64,000 nt of DNA from Podospora pseudoanserina (Eukaryota; Ascomycota; Sordariomycetes; Sordariales; Podosporaceae), in contig NC_085924.1 of assembly GCF_035222485.1 (NCBI RefSeq), forward strand, positions 2,294,001 through 2,358,000, written 5' to 3'. Each line of letters starts with the position of its first letter. Positions within the stretch are counted from its first letter, which is position 1. The notes under the pieces were generated by a model. The model ran no database searches. It was given only the letters and a program-made list of their open reading frames with translations, and had not been told where the DNA came from. Made by a program: the position numbers and the translations under genes. Positions 23,349 through 36,241 of the stretch are shown in pieces.

Positions 23349-25912
23349 GTGAGGCCGGGTGAGCCAGGTGGGTGGGTTCCATGGTTTTGGGAACCGTTCT
23401 GTCGGGTTTGAAAGGAAAGTGCGAGAGAGGGAGGTTAATGAAGTGATGAAGTCATGATGGTGAAGGTGATGGCTTGGCGCTTGGGAAAGAGTGTGGTGTT
23501 GGATTCAGCCTTGTAGCGTTCTAGCATGTTTCCTTTCTGGGGGGGAAGACTGTGGAGGATATCATTATTACAGCAGTGAGTGGGTTACTGTTGTTAGAGA
23601 TTTGCTGAAGATTCAACGTCTCAACGACTATCAGATACTCTTAGGTAGCGCCTGGCGTTTTGCCTCGCTAGAATTCTCATGTTCTTCATGCACATCTTGA
23701 TGGTATACCAAGACATCTATGTAGAGATGTTCAGCAGCAGAGGCTAGAATGATCACACAGTACGAACATCTACATGGTACAAAAGAGTACCTCGCCAAGT
23801 TTGCTTGGGTTGTGTTTGTATAAATGCGATCTCGATTCGGCACTCGGGAAGTTCGGAGTCCGCGGTCTTCAGTGTTAGTATCAAGTCATCAGGAGGTCAA
23901 AATTTGCAGTTTTTTGTCATTTTTTGGGTCAGTTATCGCTCACATTTCTCCACAGTTGCCTGGTAGCCCAACATGTACGGTGGCTGGACAAGTGCTGACA
24001 TGAGGACTACCAACAAACAGTGATGTTCGCATGTGGTTGCTTGACCCTGTTGGTTCTGCGATAGTCCGGCGTATTCAGATCGTATTAAGAGCTGCACAAA
24101 TCCTTCTGTCGGTATCTCTGGCTGCCGACGCCGGGAACGGTGTGAATGTTTTTTTTGGTGGACGAATCGGAGTTTATAGCAGTCGAGGTCGACAATGACG
24201 GATAGCGCAAGAAAGAAGTGAAAGACGCTGCCGGGATATTCCCCATCGAGTCATCCGGAACCCTGCATTCTGCAAAAGATCGAGACAGCACCACCACAGA
24301 GTTTTGACGGATTTCCAATCATGCTGTTGGGTAGAAATGAGCCGAATTGATAGCTCGATATGATAGTTCTCTTTGCTGATCTGGTCTTGCATTTCCCATC
24401 CCATGAAAAGGGGCAACTTTCTGGGGGATAGCCTCTGTTCTGTTTGCGTATCAAAAGGCCAGCCACCAGGGAAGGACAGTTGGTCGGGCTCTTGTCTCGA
24501 GTCCGAGCCCGCGAACTGATATCGTGGTCTCCCTGAGCAGATCGTCGATCTAGATGAGGCCGTCACGGCTTTTATGCGCCGAGACTCGGTAGAGCGGCCC
24601 CGAGGGTGGTATCGGGCGCAAAAAAAACGTGAGCGGGAGTTGGCGTTGTCAGTTTCTGTTTCTCATCATGTGGGGCAGATCCTGGATGGACAAATGTGGA
24701 GTAAGCCGATGGTTGGCGATGGAGGGGTTCAAGGGCTTCATGGAGGGTGAAGAGCGTCCCGGTTTGTCCTTATATGGCCTTTGGTAATACCTGTGGCCTG
24801 TAAACTTTTCCATTGAATACAGCCTCATACAACTTTCCGCTGGACGAAAAGAAGTTGCGCAACTTATATGATATCTGTCTGGTGAAAGAATTTACACTGT
24901 GGTGTAAGCTGTGGGTTGGGTGAGGTGAACCGCCAACGGTTAAGACCCCGCTTGAAAACTGATTCATCAGCCTTGTAAGCTGAGTATTAACTCCGGTCTC
25001 ACGACCAACGAGCTAGGGAGATATCGGCAACATATTGTACCGTCATCAAACCCTGGACGAATGAAAAGAAATATTCGCGCTCTTTCGTATCTGTAGCCAA
25101 GTAAAAAGCCACCAAGTTAGGTATCAGAACCGACCACATGCCACTGCTGTGACACCCAAGACTAACACCATCTCCCTTCCCCCAAGGCTGACTCAAAGAA
25201 TCACACGAGGGCCTGCCACCTGATTGGATAGCGTTCATGATGTGGTGACATGGTCGGGGGCGTCTGTTGAAGATGACTCCCCACACAGTGCAGCGTCATT
25301 GTGGACCCTTCATCGACAACCTTCCACGACGTCCAGCCCCAGAAAGGCACGAGAAGGCTCGGATGTACCGGAGTTGATGAGTACAAGCCGTGGAAGTGAC
25401 ATATGGAAGCCGCTTCGCTGCAAAGACCGAGCACGAGTAGAATCGAGGAGAACACTTGCCCATCTTGGCCCCAAGAAAGAGGTTGGAATTACAAATCACC
25501 ATGTCCTTGTATACCGGATCAGGGAAAGAGCTATGATGGGTCCTTTCTACCTCTACATGAAGCTTGCAATGTTTGGAGCTTCCTTTATAAGGTCTCTCAG
25601 GCCACAACCTGCCCATACCCTCTAGTTGCGGAACGGTCTGTTCCCCAGATCAAACCACACCAGTCTTTGTCCTTCATCTGATCCGATACCTTGGGTCTGA
25701 ATTCATTGGGTCGAACTTGATTCCAATTTTATGACAATAACGGCACTTCTATCCCATCTTCAGCCCTTGAATCAGTATTCGCTATTACAACAACATCCGC
25801 CTACACAATATTATATTCAACGACCACATACCATTGACCAGCATCCATTAGCCAGCATCACTTCCTGGGGACCTCGAAAACAGCGTGTCATGTATAAGCT
25901 AGGAGAGTCCAG
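23349..25912. other. 2.6-kb gene-poor stretch
   Basis: Between two plus-strand genes. Open frames reach about 130 codons (for example 24174-24566 minus, 25224-25625 plus) but overlap on both strands and show no domain or introns that extend them. It probably holds the promoter and leader of the YTP1-family gene. No tandem repeats or element ends seen. Confidence 0.5.
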
Positions 25913-27779
25913 ATGATGGCACATTTGAGATCACCTGGTATCCTCATGCCAGCCCTTACGGGCTGGGTAATCCTCAGCCTCGCCCGAGGAGCCCTCGCAC
26001 ATGGGGGGCATGGCGGCATGGAGATGACAGAAGCCGACAAGCCTCTCCCAGAGGATCAATACCCACCGACATATTTCGCCCATCCGGACCACAAAGCGGC
26101 TATCTACGGACATATTGTCTTGATGGTTCTGGGTTGGATGTTTGTACTGCCCGCAGCTGTTATGCTATCCCTTGCTCGCTCAAGATACACCCTCTATGTG
26201 CAGTTCAGCTTCCTCGCTTTAAACACGGGTGGCATGCTGTTGGGCATCGTCTACAACGCCAGCACGCCGGATCTCTACCCAAATAATGCCCACCACAAGA
26301 CCGGATGGATCGTCACCATCGCTGCCGTATCCCAGGTGGCCATTGGAATTTTGGCACGCGTGGCCGGCATGATGAAGAGGGGACAGCTGGGCAACGTGGG
26401 GGAACGCCAGGGTTTCATCCCCGTGTCGACTGAGGCCATTCAAGCCCACGAATCAGGATTTCCTGGTCCCTACCGTCGGTTTTCCCATGACAGCGGACAG
26501 GGCACAGAGCTCGGCTCGGAAACTCTCCGCAGTCACTCTATCTCGTCACCTCCAACCTCTCCCACTATCCCTTCACATCTCGCTCACAAAGAGTACCAAC
26601 ATGACGACGGTTTTGAGGACGAAGATCTCGAGCACAACGTGCCATCGTTGAAAAAGACTGGCAAGGCTCTCTCGATGATGGCAAAGGTGGCTGGCAAGAT
26701 CTCGGATCGCTTCTGGAAAATCCTCATGTTTGCCTATAATTTTGTTGATCGGACGATTCTTCTCCTTAGCTTCATTGCACTCTGCACAGGGGTTATCACC
26801 TACGCCCGATTCTTTGTGAGTTTGAAAGTCTTCTGGTGATAGAGAATAGATGCTAACCATGATGATAGGAGGGCAACGGGATCTTTAGTGGTTTGGCACA
26901 TTGGATCAAAGGGGGTGTTTTTATCTGGTTGGGATGGTGGACGCTCGCTCGTTGGGCTGGCAGTTTTGGCGATCTTGGATGGGTAAGACCTCTTGCTTTT
27001 TTCAAATCTGTTACCCCTATTCTAACCATATTTAGGCTTGGAATGTCCGTCCGAAAAAGGCGGGCCAGAAATGGTGTCCTTCTGCCGAATTCGTCGAAAG
27101 TGCCCTCATCTTCTTTTATGGATCGACTAACGTCTTCCTCGAGCATCTCGGCAATTGGGGTGGTGAGTGGTCCTCTCAAGATTTGGAACACGTCTCTATT
27201 ACGGTCTTGTTCATTGGCGGCGGCCTCTGCGGTATGCTCATCGAGTCGATACGCATTCGCAATCTCTTGAACTTTCATGTTGTCGAAACCGCCCAGGAGG
27301 ATCACATAGACAGGGACCAACTCCGCGAGCCAGAGACATACGCCTTTTCTCTCAACCCAATACCGGCTCTTGTGATCATTCTCACGGGCCTGATGATGAG
27401 CTCTCACACACAAGAGAGCATGATCTCGACCATGGTCCACAAGCAATGGGGCGATCTCATCACTGCTGCGTCGCTTTCCCGCGGCTTGAGTTATGTTGTT
27501 ATGTACCTCAAGGCGCCCAAGACGATTTACCCCTCGAGGCCACCAACGGAGTTGTTGACGGCTTTTGGTCTTACCGCTGGCGGTTTCATGTTCATGGCTA
27601 GTTCCAGTGACACGGTCGACGGCATGATCCACTATCAGCTCAACCCGATGTTCATGTACACGGTTACCATGGGCTTCGTTGCGTTGATGATGGCGTGGGT
27701 GATTTTACTGGTGGCGTTGAAGGGGTGGGCGGAGAAACGGGAGGCAGCGGGTAGGTTGACTGGGAAGGCGTTTGCGTGA
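25913..27779 (+). CDS. YTP1-family multi-spanning membrane protein (DUF2427 + Ytp1 domains)
   Basis: Three exons (25913-26815, 26869-26982, 27036-27779) encode 586 aa. A signal-like hydrophobic start ending in RGALAHGGHGG leads into a His-rich patch, then about four membrane segments (DUF2427). A polar, Ser/Pro- and acid-rich linker (about residues 165-255) follows, and then the Ytp1 domain with further helices (FVDRTILLLSFIALCTGVI, FFYGSTNVFLEH). Yeast Ytp1 is of unknown function, with weak similarity to electron-transport proteins; the His-rich segments could bind metal or heme, but that is a guess. Confidence 0.85.
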
Positions 27780-28831
27780 AACGGTCTCTGCCTGCTGATC
27801 TTCTCATGGAGATAAAGGAGAAGGCTCAACCACGACGATGGAAAATGACCATGACCATGTGTGGAAGAAAAGAAAAGTTGGAGGAAGTTCGGTTTCGGAA
27901 ATTCCTTTACGTCGCTTCCAAAGATACCCCGTTTTATACCACCTTTTTGGAGATTTTTATGTTGCATCACACGCTCTCTTGATTTTTGTACACTCGTTCA
28001 CAGTTGATACCATTTACATACATACATACGATCGTTGGAATTCGTTTGGGGAATGGGGGGAATACATGGATACAGGAGTGCTGGATGGATGAAGAATATG
28101 GCTATGATACAAGCGTACATGATTTTGATTGGGAAAAGAAGGGGCAAGGGGAGGAAGTAATGACTATTGCTTGATGGAGTTGGGTTGTTTTAGGTATATA
28201 GATGGGGATTGAACAAGGGGGTTGGTTCACCTCTGTCTATACTGAAATCAGATGAAGAAGGGGCTTTGTGAGTGGTGGTGTGTGAATATCTGATGTGCTC
28301 AAGGGGTAAAAGGGTAACGTTGCGATATGGCTATGTGTGGGGTTTTACAATGAGTTGGACCAAAAGAAATAAACACACTTGAGGGAGGCAACCAGGCTAC
28401 TACTATCCAAAGTGTTGTACGTCACAACACTCACCTTGACATGCATCTTGACTTGCACCTCATTCGCACATCCAGTGTGGTTTCCCACCAAATTAAACTT
28501 TCTATTTCAAACGCTGATACCAGGAATGGATATACAACTACCTGCCAATGCCCGATGCCACAGCAATCTCCGCGTAAAATAATACAGGATATCAAAAAGA
28601 ATAAAACAGAACAAATGACGAAGCGGAGTGACTTTTCCCAATCCTATACCTTTCCTACCCCCCGTATCCTTTCCTAACCAGCTCCCGTTTCCCTGGATAT
28701 ACACCACCCTTTTCCTTTTCCAACCCCCCCCCCCCCAAAAAAAAAAAAAAAAATCCATTCCTGCTCAGTCTACCGAGCCCTTCCCAACATATTAAAAAGA
28801 AAGAAAGCAAAAAGCAAACACAAATAAGACC
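27780..28831. other. Convergent intergenic region with C13-A17 tract
   Basis: About 1 kb between the facing stops of the YTP1-family and F-box genes. A homopolymer junction of 13 C then 17 A lies at 28724-28753. Short ORFs only. Confidence 0.5.
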
Positions 28832-30839
28832 TCAATCATCAGGGTAGTACTCCTTAATGTTGGAAACAAACCGACAACTCTCTCGATCAAACCTTTTAAA
28901 GAACCTACCCGCCGCGATAAAAAGCTCCTCTGGAATTTCAGCCGGATCCGTGATAATCTCCACATTCTCCTGCGCAATTCTGAGGCGACAATACGCCGGT
29001 CTCCTACAACAAATCAGTCACACACTCTCAAAAAAAACCGGAAGCATGGCGTTGCGCGGGGGGCTACTTACACGCAAGTATAAAAAATCTTGTCAGTCGG
29101 CCGCCGGCCATACCCCATCTCGGAATACATATCAAATCTTCCACCTTCCACTCTTGCATCCTCATGCGAGACCGTATGCGGATCCGGCAGCATCATATTC
29201 TTGCTTCTCCACCCGTTGATAACGCCCACATACCCGTACCTCTTGTGCCTAAAAACCTGTCCAATCTTGTAGTGCACCGACCGCTGAATGTCCTCTGTGT
29301 ACCTTCTATGACACGCTGTTGACCCCCGGTTGTCGAGATTGTTCATCATTCGGATGATATCCGGAACGTGCTGCCACCCGACGCGGTCATCCATGGCCAT
29401 AGGCTGGCGTTTGAGGAACGAGTCGTACGCTTCGTACACGGGCGAGAGATACTTCTCGAGAATCCATAAATCTTCTGACCAGTGTTGTGAACATTCTGCC
29501 AGGAGCCTGGACAGGGAGTCACTCCACCGAAAGGTGGCTGGATCCTTGGACATGAGGTCAGCCCACATGGCGGCGTATTTGGCTGTGTTGAGGTTGCGAA
29601 GAGGAACACCGGTACGGAGGCGGCCGGTAGAGATGATCTTGGGGTCGTTTTCGGGAAGCGTGTACACCTCAGCCCATGAGGCCTTGAGGTTTTTTGCCAT
29701 TCGCTGGACGATGATGGGCACGGGTGACGGCTGGAAACTGGCAGAGTCGTCGTCGCTTTCCCAGCCATGTTCGACTAACTTGGCGCGAAGGTATTCGATG
29801 GGCACCTCGTGATCAGAGGTGAAGGGATCGATGTACATGCGGTGCAAAGCTGTCGGTCGCTTGTTGCTCCACACAAGTTCGCCGTCCAGGTCTTCGCCGG
29901 CGGGCGGCTCGACGCTGACATAGGCATGACCTGGGAAGTTGAGACAGGCGGCATTTATCCCCAACCGTTGGGCCACGCAAACGAAGATGGCAGCCGCAAC
30001 CAGGGGGAGCGACGCGTGCTCCCTTTCGGATAGGACGTGTCCAATAAGGCAGTACTGCAGATTGCGATACTCGCTGATGGGGAACTCGGCGCCAATGTAA
30101 TTCTTGAGTCGAAGCCAGCGCATCAGGTTAATGGCTTTGTCTCTCGTGTTGAACCTTTTGGAATGTGGATGCTCCGTGATGTATTGGATGGCGTACTGAT
30201 CAAGCGTCCGGGCGATCTGTGGAAGCTATTAGCTATAAGTCTAGTAGAGCTATAGGAACAACTTACGTAGTTAAGATCATGATCCTGGTCGTGCAAGACA
30301 AACATGTCAAAAGCCCCCAGCGCAGCATCGAGATGTTCCCTGCTGTTGAGACGCCCTTGGTAACTGAACCATACCTCCACTGCTAGTCCCCTATGAAGAC
30401 TGTCCAAGGTGGCTTGCGCCCAGTACTTCTTCGCCAACACATACTCGTCCGAGTCGTCAATGTAGCGCTGATCCAGCAAGTAGTCCTTGACATCTAGCCC
30501 AAGCTCACAGATGGCTGCTACCCTCCTGGCCTGACCTCTGGTGGTCCTCACGATACCATCCAGCCATCGTTCCACCCGAAAGTTTGTTCTCCGCCTCTTC
30601 AGCCACAAGTCCTTCCAGCCAACCGAAGAGGCTCTGGCTTTGAGCTTCTTCTCGAGGTTGTGTCTCGCATCCCAAAAGTGGAAACAACGCAGACAATGAG
30701 TTCGCCACAGCAGGGGCTCGTTCGCGATATTATGTAGGCGTCGTGATGCTAGCTGGAAGTTGCGGAGGTTGTCTTCAGCAGACACAAAGTGAAGGATGTG
30801 ACGGATGATCTCATCGGGGAAGTCGGAGAGTTGAGCCAT
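28832..30839 (-). CDS. F-box protein with transglutaminase-like and YccV domains (FBXO21 type)
   Basis: Three exons (30839-30267, 30216-29072, 29003-28832) give 629 aa. The F-box is at residues 3-45 (LSDFPDEIIRHILHFVSAEDNL). A SirB1/transglutaminase-like core follows at about 140-330 (CLIGHVLSEREHASLPLV, RLGINAACLNFPGHAYV). A hemimethylated-DNA-binding YccV-like domain lies at about 500-600 (YKIGQVFRHKRYGYVGVING). The last intron lies within this domain. This is the order found in animal FBXO21. The F-box should bind Skp1 in an SCF ubiquitin ligase; the other two domains probably recognise substrate or polyamine-like ligands, unproven here. Confidence 0.92.
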
Positions 30840-31544
30840 CGCAGTGTAGTTTCGAGGGCGATCTGGCGGAATTCTCTTATGTGGTTCGGATGGTCGGAGG
30901 GAGCTCGAGAGGGAGCAGCGGCGCGCGATGATTCAACCTGGGAGCGCTTTATACCAGTGGCGGCCGCTCATACACGGGAGTCTCAAAGACGGGGATGCTC
31001 TGGAAGAGTTTGAAGTCATTTGCCATTGGCAAACCTTACTTTGCTAGCTCTCGGGACTTGCGCAGGCGCAAAGCGCGTCATCGCCAGACCGGCCTCATGT
31101 AGAAATGCTTATCAGTGGTAATTAATTTCTCGATAGCGCAGCGGTTGGGTGGCCCGAGCTCCTCATTCCTCAACGTTGTTGGGCCCCTCAGGTCTGTTGC
31201 GCAGCTGCAAGACATGGAGCCCCGCCCACCAAAAACGTCCCAGCCGGCAATCCCTGGCCGGGATCCCCTATCGACCGCGGGGTAGCAGTCAAATTTCCTG
31301 GAGCCCCTCCACCACCGCCCACCACCACGCCGTTCTGCTTCCCCGTCCCTTGTTCTCGTCTGAAGTTGCTCCCGGACCGTGACTCACGGATTGGCTGACA
31401 GGTCCCTTATTTCGGTTTCAGGGGACGCAAAATATTCCCATTTAGGCCACTACCATCGCCCTCGACCGAATCCCTTTCCAAAGCCACCTACAGGCAACAC
31501 CAAACACACCCCGTCCACATCGACAGTCCCGGAGAATCGTCACC
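30840..31544. promoter_or_regulatory. Divergent promoter, F-box gene / threonyl-tRNA synthetase
   Basis: 705 bp between divergent starts. Inverted CCAAT boxes (ATTGG) at 31025-31029 and 31390-31394. A C-rich leader runs into the synthetase start, which has a CACCATGG context. Confidence 0.5.
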
Positions 31545-34013
31545 ATGGAGAAGGTCGAAAAGGTCACCGAAGCCCTCAAGAAGGCCACAATCGACGGCGA
31601 TGAGAAGAAGAGGGCTAAGAAGGAGAAGAAGGCCGCCCCTGCCGCCGATGCTAGCGCCGGCCCACTCGAGATGAACCCCCCTCCATCCTTCATCCAGGAG
31701 CGTATCGACCTGTTCGACCGCCTGTACAAGGAACAACAGGAGGAAATCGCCAGTAGACCTCGCGAGGACATCACAATCACAATGCCAGATGGCACCATCA
31801 AGGTCGGCAAATCGTACGAGACCACCCCCGCCGAAATTGCCAAGGGCATCTCCAACAGCCTCTTCAAGCGCACTGTTGTTGCGAGAATCGATGGCGAGAC
31901 ATTGTGGGATCTCGAGCGTCCCCTCGAGAAGAGCTGCAAGCTTGAGCTTCTGGACTTCAACGACGACCAGGGCAAGTTTGTCTTCTGGCATTCCAGCGCA
32001 CATATTCTTGGCGAGGCCTGCGAGCGGAGGTTCGGTTGCTCACTGTGCATTGGGCCCCCAGTGGACAATGGTTTCTACTACGAAATGGCTCTGCCGGATG
32101 GTGCCGCTGTTCAGTCCACAGACTGGGCGCCACTTGAGAGCATTGTCAGCAAGGTGGTCAAGGAGAAGCAGCCTTTCCAGAGACTCGAGATGAGCAAGGA
32201 GGACCTGCTCAAGATGTTTGCCTACAACAAGTACAAGCAGCACATCATCAAGGACAAGATTGAGGATGGCACCAAGACCACAGTTTACAGGAACGGCCCC
32301 TTGATCGATTTGTGCAGAGGCCCCCACGTCCCCGACACTGGCAGAATCGAGGCTTTTGCCATCATGAAGAACTCGTCTTCTTACTTCCTCGGTGATGCGA
32401 ACAACGACTCCCTTCAGAGAATCTACGGTGTATCTTTCCCCGACAGGAAGCAAATGGCTGCCCATAAGAAGTTTTTGGAGGAGGCCGCTAAGCGTGACCA
32501 CCGCTTGATTGGCAAGCAGCAAGAGTTGTTCTATTTTGAGGAGTGCTCGCCCGGTTCGGCCATGTGGCTGCCCCACGGTATGCGCATCCATAATGCGATT
32601 ATGGATTACATCAAGGAGGAGTACTGGGCCCGTGGCTACGACGAGGTCATGACACCCAATATGTTTAACGTGTCTCTTTGGGAGCAATCTGGCCACTTGG
32701 CGCATTACAAGGAGGACATGTTCCTTCTTGACGTGGACAAGGAGCAGTTCGGTCTCAAGCCCATGAACTGCCCGGCCCACGCCATGATGTTCCGTCACAG
32801 AGAGCGCAGTCACAAGGAACTTCCCCTCCGCCTTGCCGATTTCGGTGTCCTCCACCGTAACGAAGCCAGCGGAGCGCTCAGCGGTCTCACCAGAGTGAGA
32901 AGATTCCAGCAGGATGATGCCCACATCTTCTGCCGTGAGGACCAGATCAAGGAGGAAGTTGCCGATCTCTTCGACTTCATGCGCAAGTTCTACGGTATCC
33001 TCGGCCTCACATTCAAGCTCAAGCTTTCTACTCGCCCAGAAAAGTTCCTTGGTGAGATCGAGACATGGGACCGCGCCGAGTCTCGTCTTAAGGAGGCTCT
33101 TGACGAGTTTGCTGCCTCTGACAAGGATGGTGGTGTCTCTTGGGAGCTCAACCCTGGTGATGGTGCCTTCTACGGCCCCAAGATTGATATCGCTGTGCTG
33201 GACTGCCTCAACAGACCGTGGCAGTGCGCCACCATCCAGCTTGACTTCCAGCAGCCCCAGAACTTCTCCCTCGAGTACCAGACTGGCGAGACTGTGCAAA
33301 AGGGTGAGACCAAGGCTGCTGTTGAGGAGCCTGCTCCTCCTGCTCCTGAGGCCGAGGCTGAGAAGGACAAGGACGGCAAGGAGAAGAAGAAGCCTCTTCT
33401 CATCAAGAAGGCTCTTTCTCCTGGCTGTGCCCGCCCTGTCATGATCCACCGTGCCATGGCTGGCAGTATCGAGCGCTTCACTGCCATTTTGGCTGAGCAC
33501 TTTGCCGGCAAGTGGCCATTCTGGATGTCGCCTCGCCAGGTTATCGTTATCCCCGTTGGCATGGGCTTCTTGGATTACGCTAAGGAGGTCGCTGCCCTGC
33601 TGAAGAAGGAGAAGTTTTATGCCGGTATGTTGTTCCTTCACACCCCTATTTTCGACATCAATTCTAACTGTGTGATTCCAAGATGTCGACAGCTCCGGCA
33701 ACACCCTCCAGAAGAAGATTCGCAACGGCCAGCTCGCCCAATGTAAGTTACAATAATCCAAGCGCATTTATTCTCGAAGAGAAACTAACATGGTCTTTTA
33801 GACAACTTCGTCTTCGTGGTCGGCGACGACGAGATGCGCAACCGCAAGGTCAACATCCGCTATCGCGACGACACCTCCACCCAGGCGAGAGATGTGCCTT
33901 TTGACTTGGACGAGGCCATCCAGAAGCTCAGGCAGCTCAAGTCTGACAGGGGCATGTACAACCCCTTCCCTCATGTGGCCGACGCGAAGAAGGAGGAGGA
34001 GGTCAAGGCTTAG
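31545..34013 (+). CDS. THS1: Threonyl-tRNA synthetase, cytoplasmic
   Basis: Three exons (31545-33624, 33683-33742, 33802-34013) encode 783 aa (yeast Ths1 734). Order: Lys/Ala-rich N-terminus; TGS domain about 72-135; SAD editing domain about 150-300 ([27 protein letters not shown]); class II core with zinc ligands in MNCPAH and RHRERSH; motif 2 at about 438-465 ([20 protein letters not shown]); motif 3 at about 629-645 ([16 protein letters not shown]); then the anticodon-binding domain ([24 protein letters not shown]). A roughly 40-residue Ala/Glu/Pro/Lys-rich insertion sits just before motif 3. It charges tRNA-Thr and, by the SAD domain, clears Ser-tRNA-Thr. A mitochondrial form from the same gene cannot be judged. 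Confidence 0.97.
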
Positions 34014-34743
34014 ATGAATGAATGAAATGATAAAATGAGGGTAGAAAAAGTAGAAGTCATTCCATCGAACCTGTTTCTTGTCTGCCGGTATACCATGAAT
34101 CTGTAGCTTTCAGTGGTTTTTTGGTATTGCTTAAAGCAGGGGTTTGGGGGAGCACTGGTGTTGGTGGTGGTGGTGGTGGTGTGGTGTTTGTAGCAGAAAT
34201 ACGAGGTGAAATAACCCTTTCGACAAACAAACCAACTCGAGATATTGGTTGTCATGCAAGCCAAGCATGTTTACTAAGAATTCAGGGGTAGCTCGCAATA
34301 CTGCCTGGAAGTTGGTCGGCTCGACAACGGACTAAAGAGAGCTGTCCAAAAATGAAAAAAAAGGTATCATTCAAAAGCCAAAGCAAGGCACTCTACAAGA
34401 CAACCCAACCAAACAACGCAAAAGCCGCAACAAAAAGCCAAAAAACAAAAGCTAATCGTACTACTTCATCATGTTGAATTGGTATCCCTTTTCCCCCTTC
34501 CCATTTTGTTCCCCAGTCTCTCTCCCTCCATCATGAGAAAAAAAAAAGAAAAAGAGGACTGAGAGGTTTGTTACATAAAAAGTTGAGTGTGCAATCATGC
34601 ATAGCCTCATGAGTCCCGTGTGTGTTGCGTGTGTCGTCAGGTATCCTTTAACAAAAACCACCCCTTTTTTATCATTTTTGTTTCCCCAACTAATAATCCC
34701 AGTTCCTATTTTGCCCCTCAAAAAACCCTTTTCCATACAAAAC
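34014..34743. other. Convergent intergenic region with TGG microsatellite
   Basis: 730 bp between facing stop codons of THS1 and the phosphatidylserine synthase gene. A (TGG)n run lies at about 34162-34186. AT-rich 3' UTR-like sequence otherwise. Confidence 0.5.
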
Positions 34744-35669
34744 CTAAGGCTTAGGGATATGAATCGTCTTGCTGCACATCAAACACCCATGAATAGCAAA
34801 CATGAGCGCCACCGGGTGAAACTCTAGGAGGGTGCCCGTGAACAAAGTGCCCAGAGGCAACGCCTCGTGAATCCAGCCTTTAGAGATCCAATACGCCATC
34901 ACCGCGTCGGTAGCCAACGTTGTAGGGATGGGGGTTCCCTCAAAGTACTTTGCCTTTCCTGTGGCGTCCTTGGGGATGGCGGCGGCAGTGACATTGAATC
35001 GGGCCAGTCTCGTCAGGCCGCACAAGACAAAGAAGCCGAGGAGGAGGTGGTCGACTGGTGTGCGGAGGCCCATGGCGAAGGCGGCTGAGGCTGGGGCTAC
35101 GCCGAACGAGATCTTGCAAGACACAAAGCTTGTCAGTAAAAGAAAAAGGTGGGCTGCTGGGAGATGGGGGGAAGACATACAAGATCGGCAAGCGAATCCA
35201 GCTCCTGCCCCATCATGCTGCTCTTTTTCCTCCACCGCGCAACTTTACCGTCGAAAAAGTCAAAGAACAAGCCCAGAGGCAGGAACCCCAGCGCCCAGTA
35301 GAGCGTCGAGTGGGCTTCCGTGTTCAGCGCCGAGGCGAGGGGGCCCGTGGCGATGCAGTACCGCAGAGAGGAAAAGACGGAGAGGATGCCACAGAGGCCG
35401 TTGAGCTCGGTGATGAGGTCGGCCAGGTGGAGGGCGCGAACGAGGGAGAAGTGGCCGACATCGGACGAGAGGAGGAGGTCTTGCTTGTTGTCTTTTACTG
35501 TTGGTGGGTGGGGCGTTAGTTTCACTGGGTGGTAGTTTGGGACGGAAAAGCTCAGAAAATAGCGGGGGAGGGGGAGAATGAACATACGCGCTGGCGACTT
35601 GGAGACGTTGGCATCGTTGCTACAGGAGGCGGCAGACCCGGAGGCCGCGACGCTTGTTCTCTTTGACAT
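34744..35669 (-). CDS. CHO1: CDP-diacylglycerol--serine O-phosphatidyltransferase
   Basis: Three exons (35669-35588, 35497-35181, 35112-34744) encode 255 aa. The CDP-alcohol phosphatidyltransferase signature DxxDGxxARx8Gx3Dx3D is complete ([12 protein letters not shown], then G-QEL-D-SLA-D), ending at the second intron. Four or more membrane helices surround it. Preceding residues [19 protein letters not shown] and the tail SKTIHIPKP fit fungal Cho1. It makes phosphatidylserine from CDP-DAG and serine in the ER; animals use a different enzyme. The Ser/Ala-rich N-terminus is likely cytosolic. Confidence 0.94.
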
Positions 35670-36241
35670 GATGGTGTTGGTTCGAATGTATGCGCTGCCG
35701 GCTTTGGTTCTGTGGGAGGAGAGCAGGGTAGGTATCGTAAAAAGAGAGAGGTTGGTATGTAGTATGTCTGTGATGAAGGTGTGCTGCTGCTCCAAACAAA
35801 AGCGCAATACAAACAAGGCCACGATGGATTGCGCAGCGCAGTGTATGTACTGGACCAAGGGAATTGCGTCAGGGTCGGCAGGTCGGAGGTATGTTGTTTT
35901 GTTGGCTCTCTCTCACAAGCAACAAGCAGGAACGGCGCAGGCGGACGCTTGAGCGGGGGTTGGTTTTGACACAGACAGTGGGGACTTTCCGCCCGAATGG
36001 TCTGAACCGTGAACGGTGCGCTTTGACCGCCTGCCACATACGGTCTAGCATCTGCCAGAAGGTCTGGATTTATGCGCCCAGGACGGGATGCCGTCACTTT
36101 TCTGCTGGGCTAAGTGTGTTGCATAATACGTCATGGAAACTATTCACATTCTGCTGGCACACACCTCGTGGACTTTTTTTCCCCCCTTTTTTTTTTCATT
36201 TGCATTATTTATGTCTATATAAATTCTCGCTATCAAGACAG
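35670..36241. other. Intergenic: CHO1 promoter and UCH gene 3' flank
   Basis: 572 bp. Contains a T-rich stretch around 36173-36200 and TATATAAA-like sequence at about 36214-36222 whose orientation suits no known neighbour. No coding ORF accepted. Confidence 0.4.

Noticed and set aside
32040-33767. 575-codon ORF antisense to threonyl-tRNA synthetase
   Set aside because: Same codon-bias artefact, opposite a clear synthetase.
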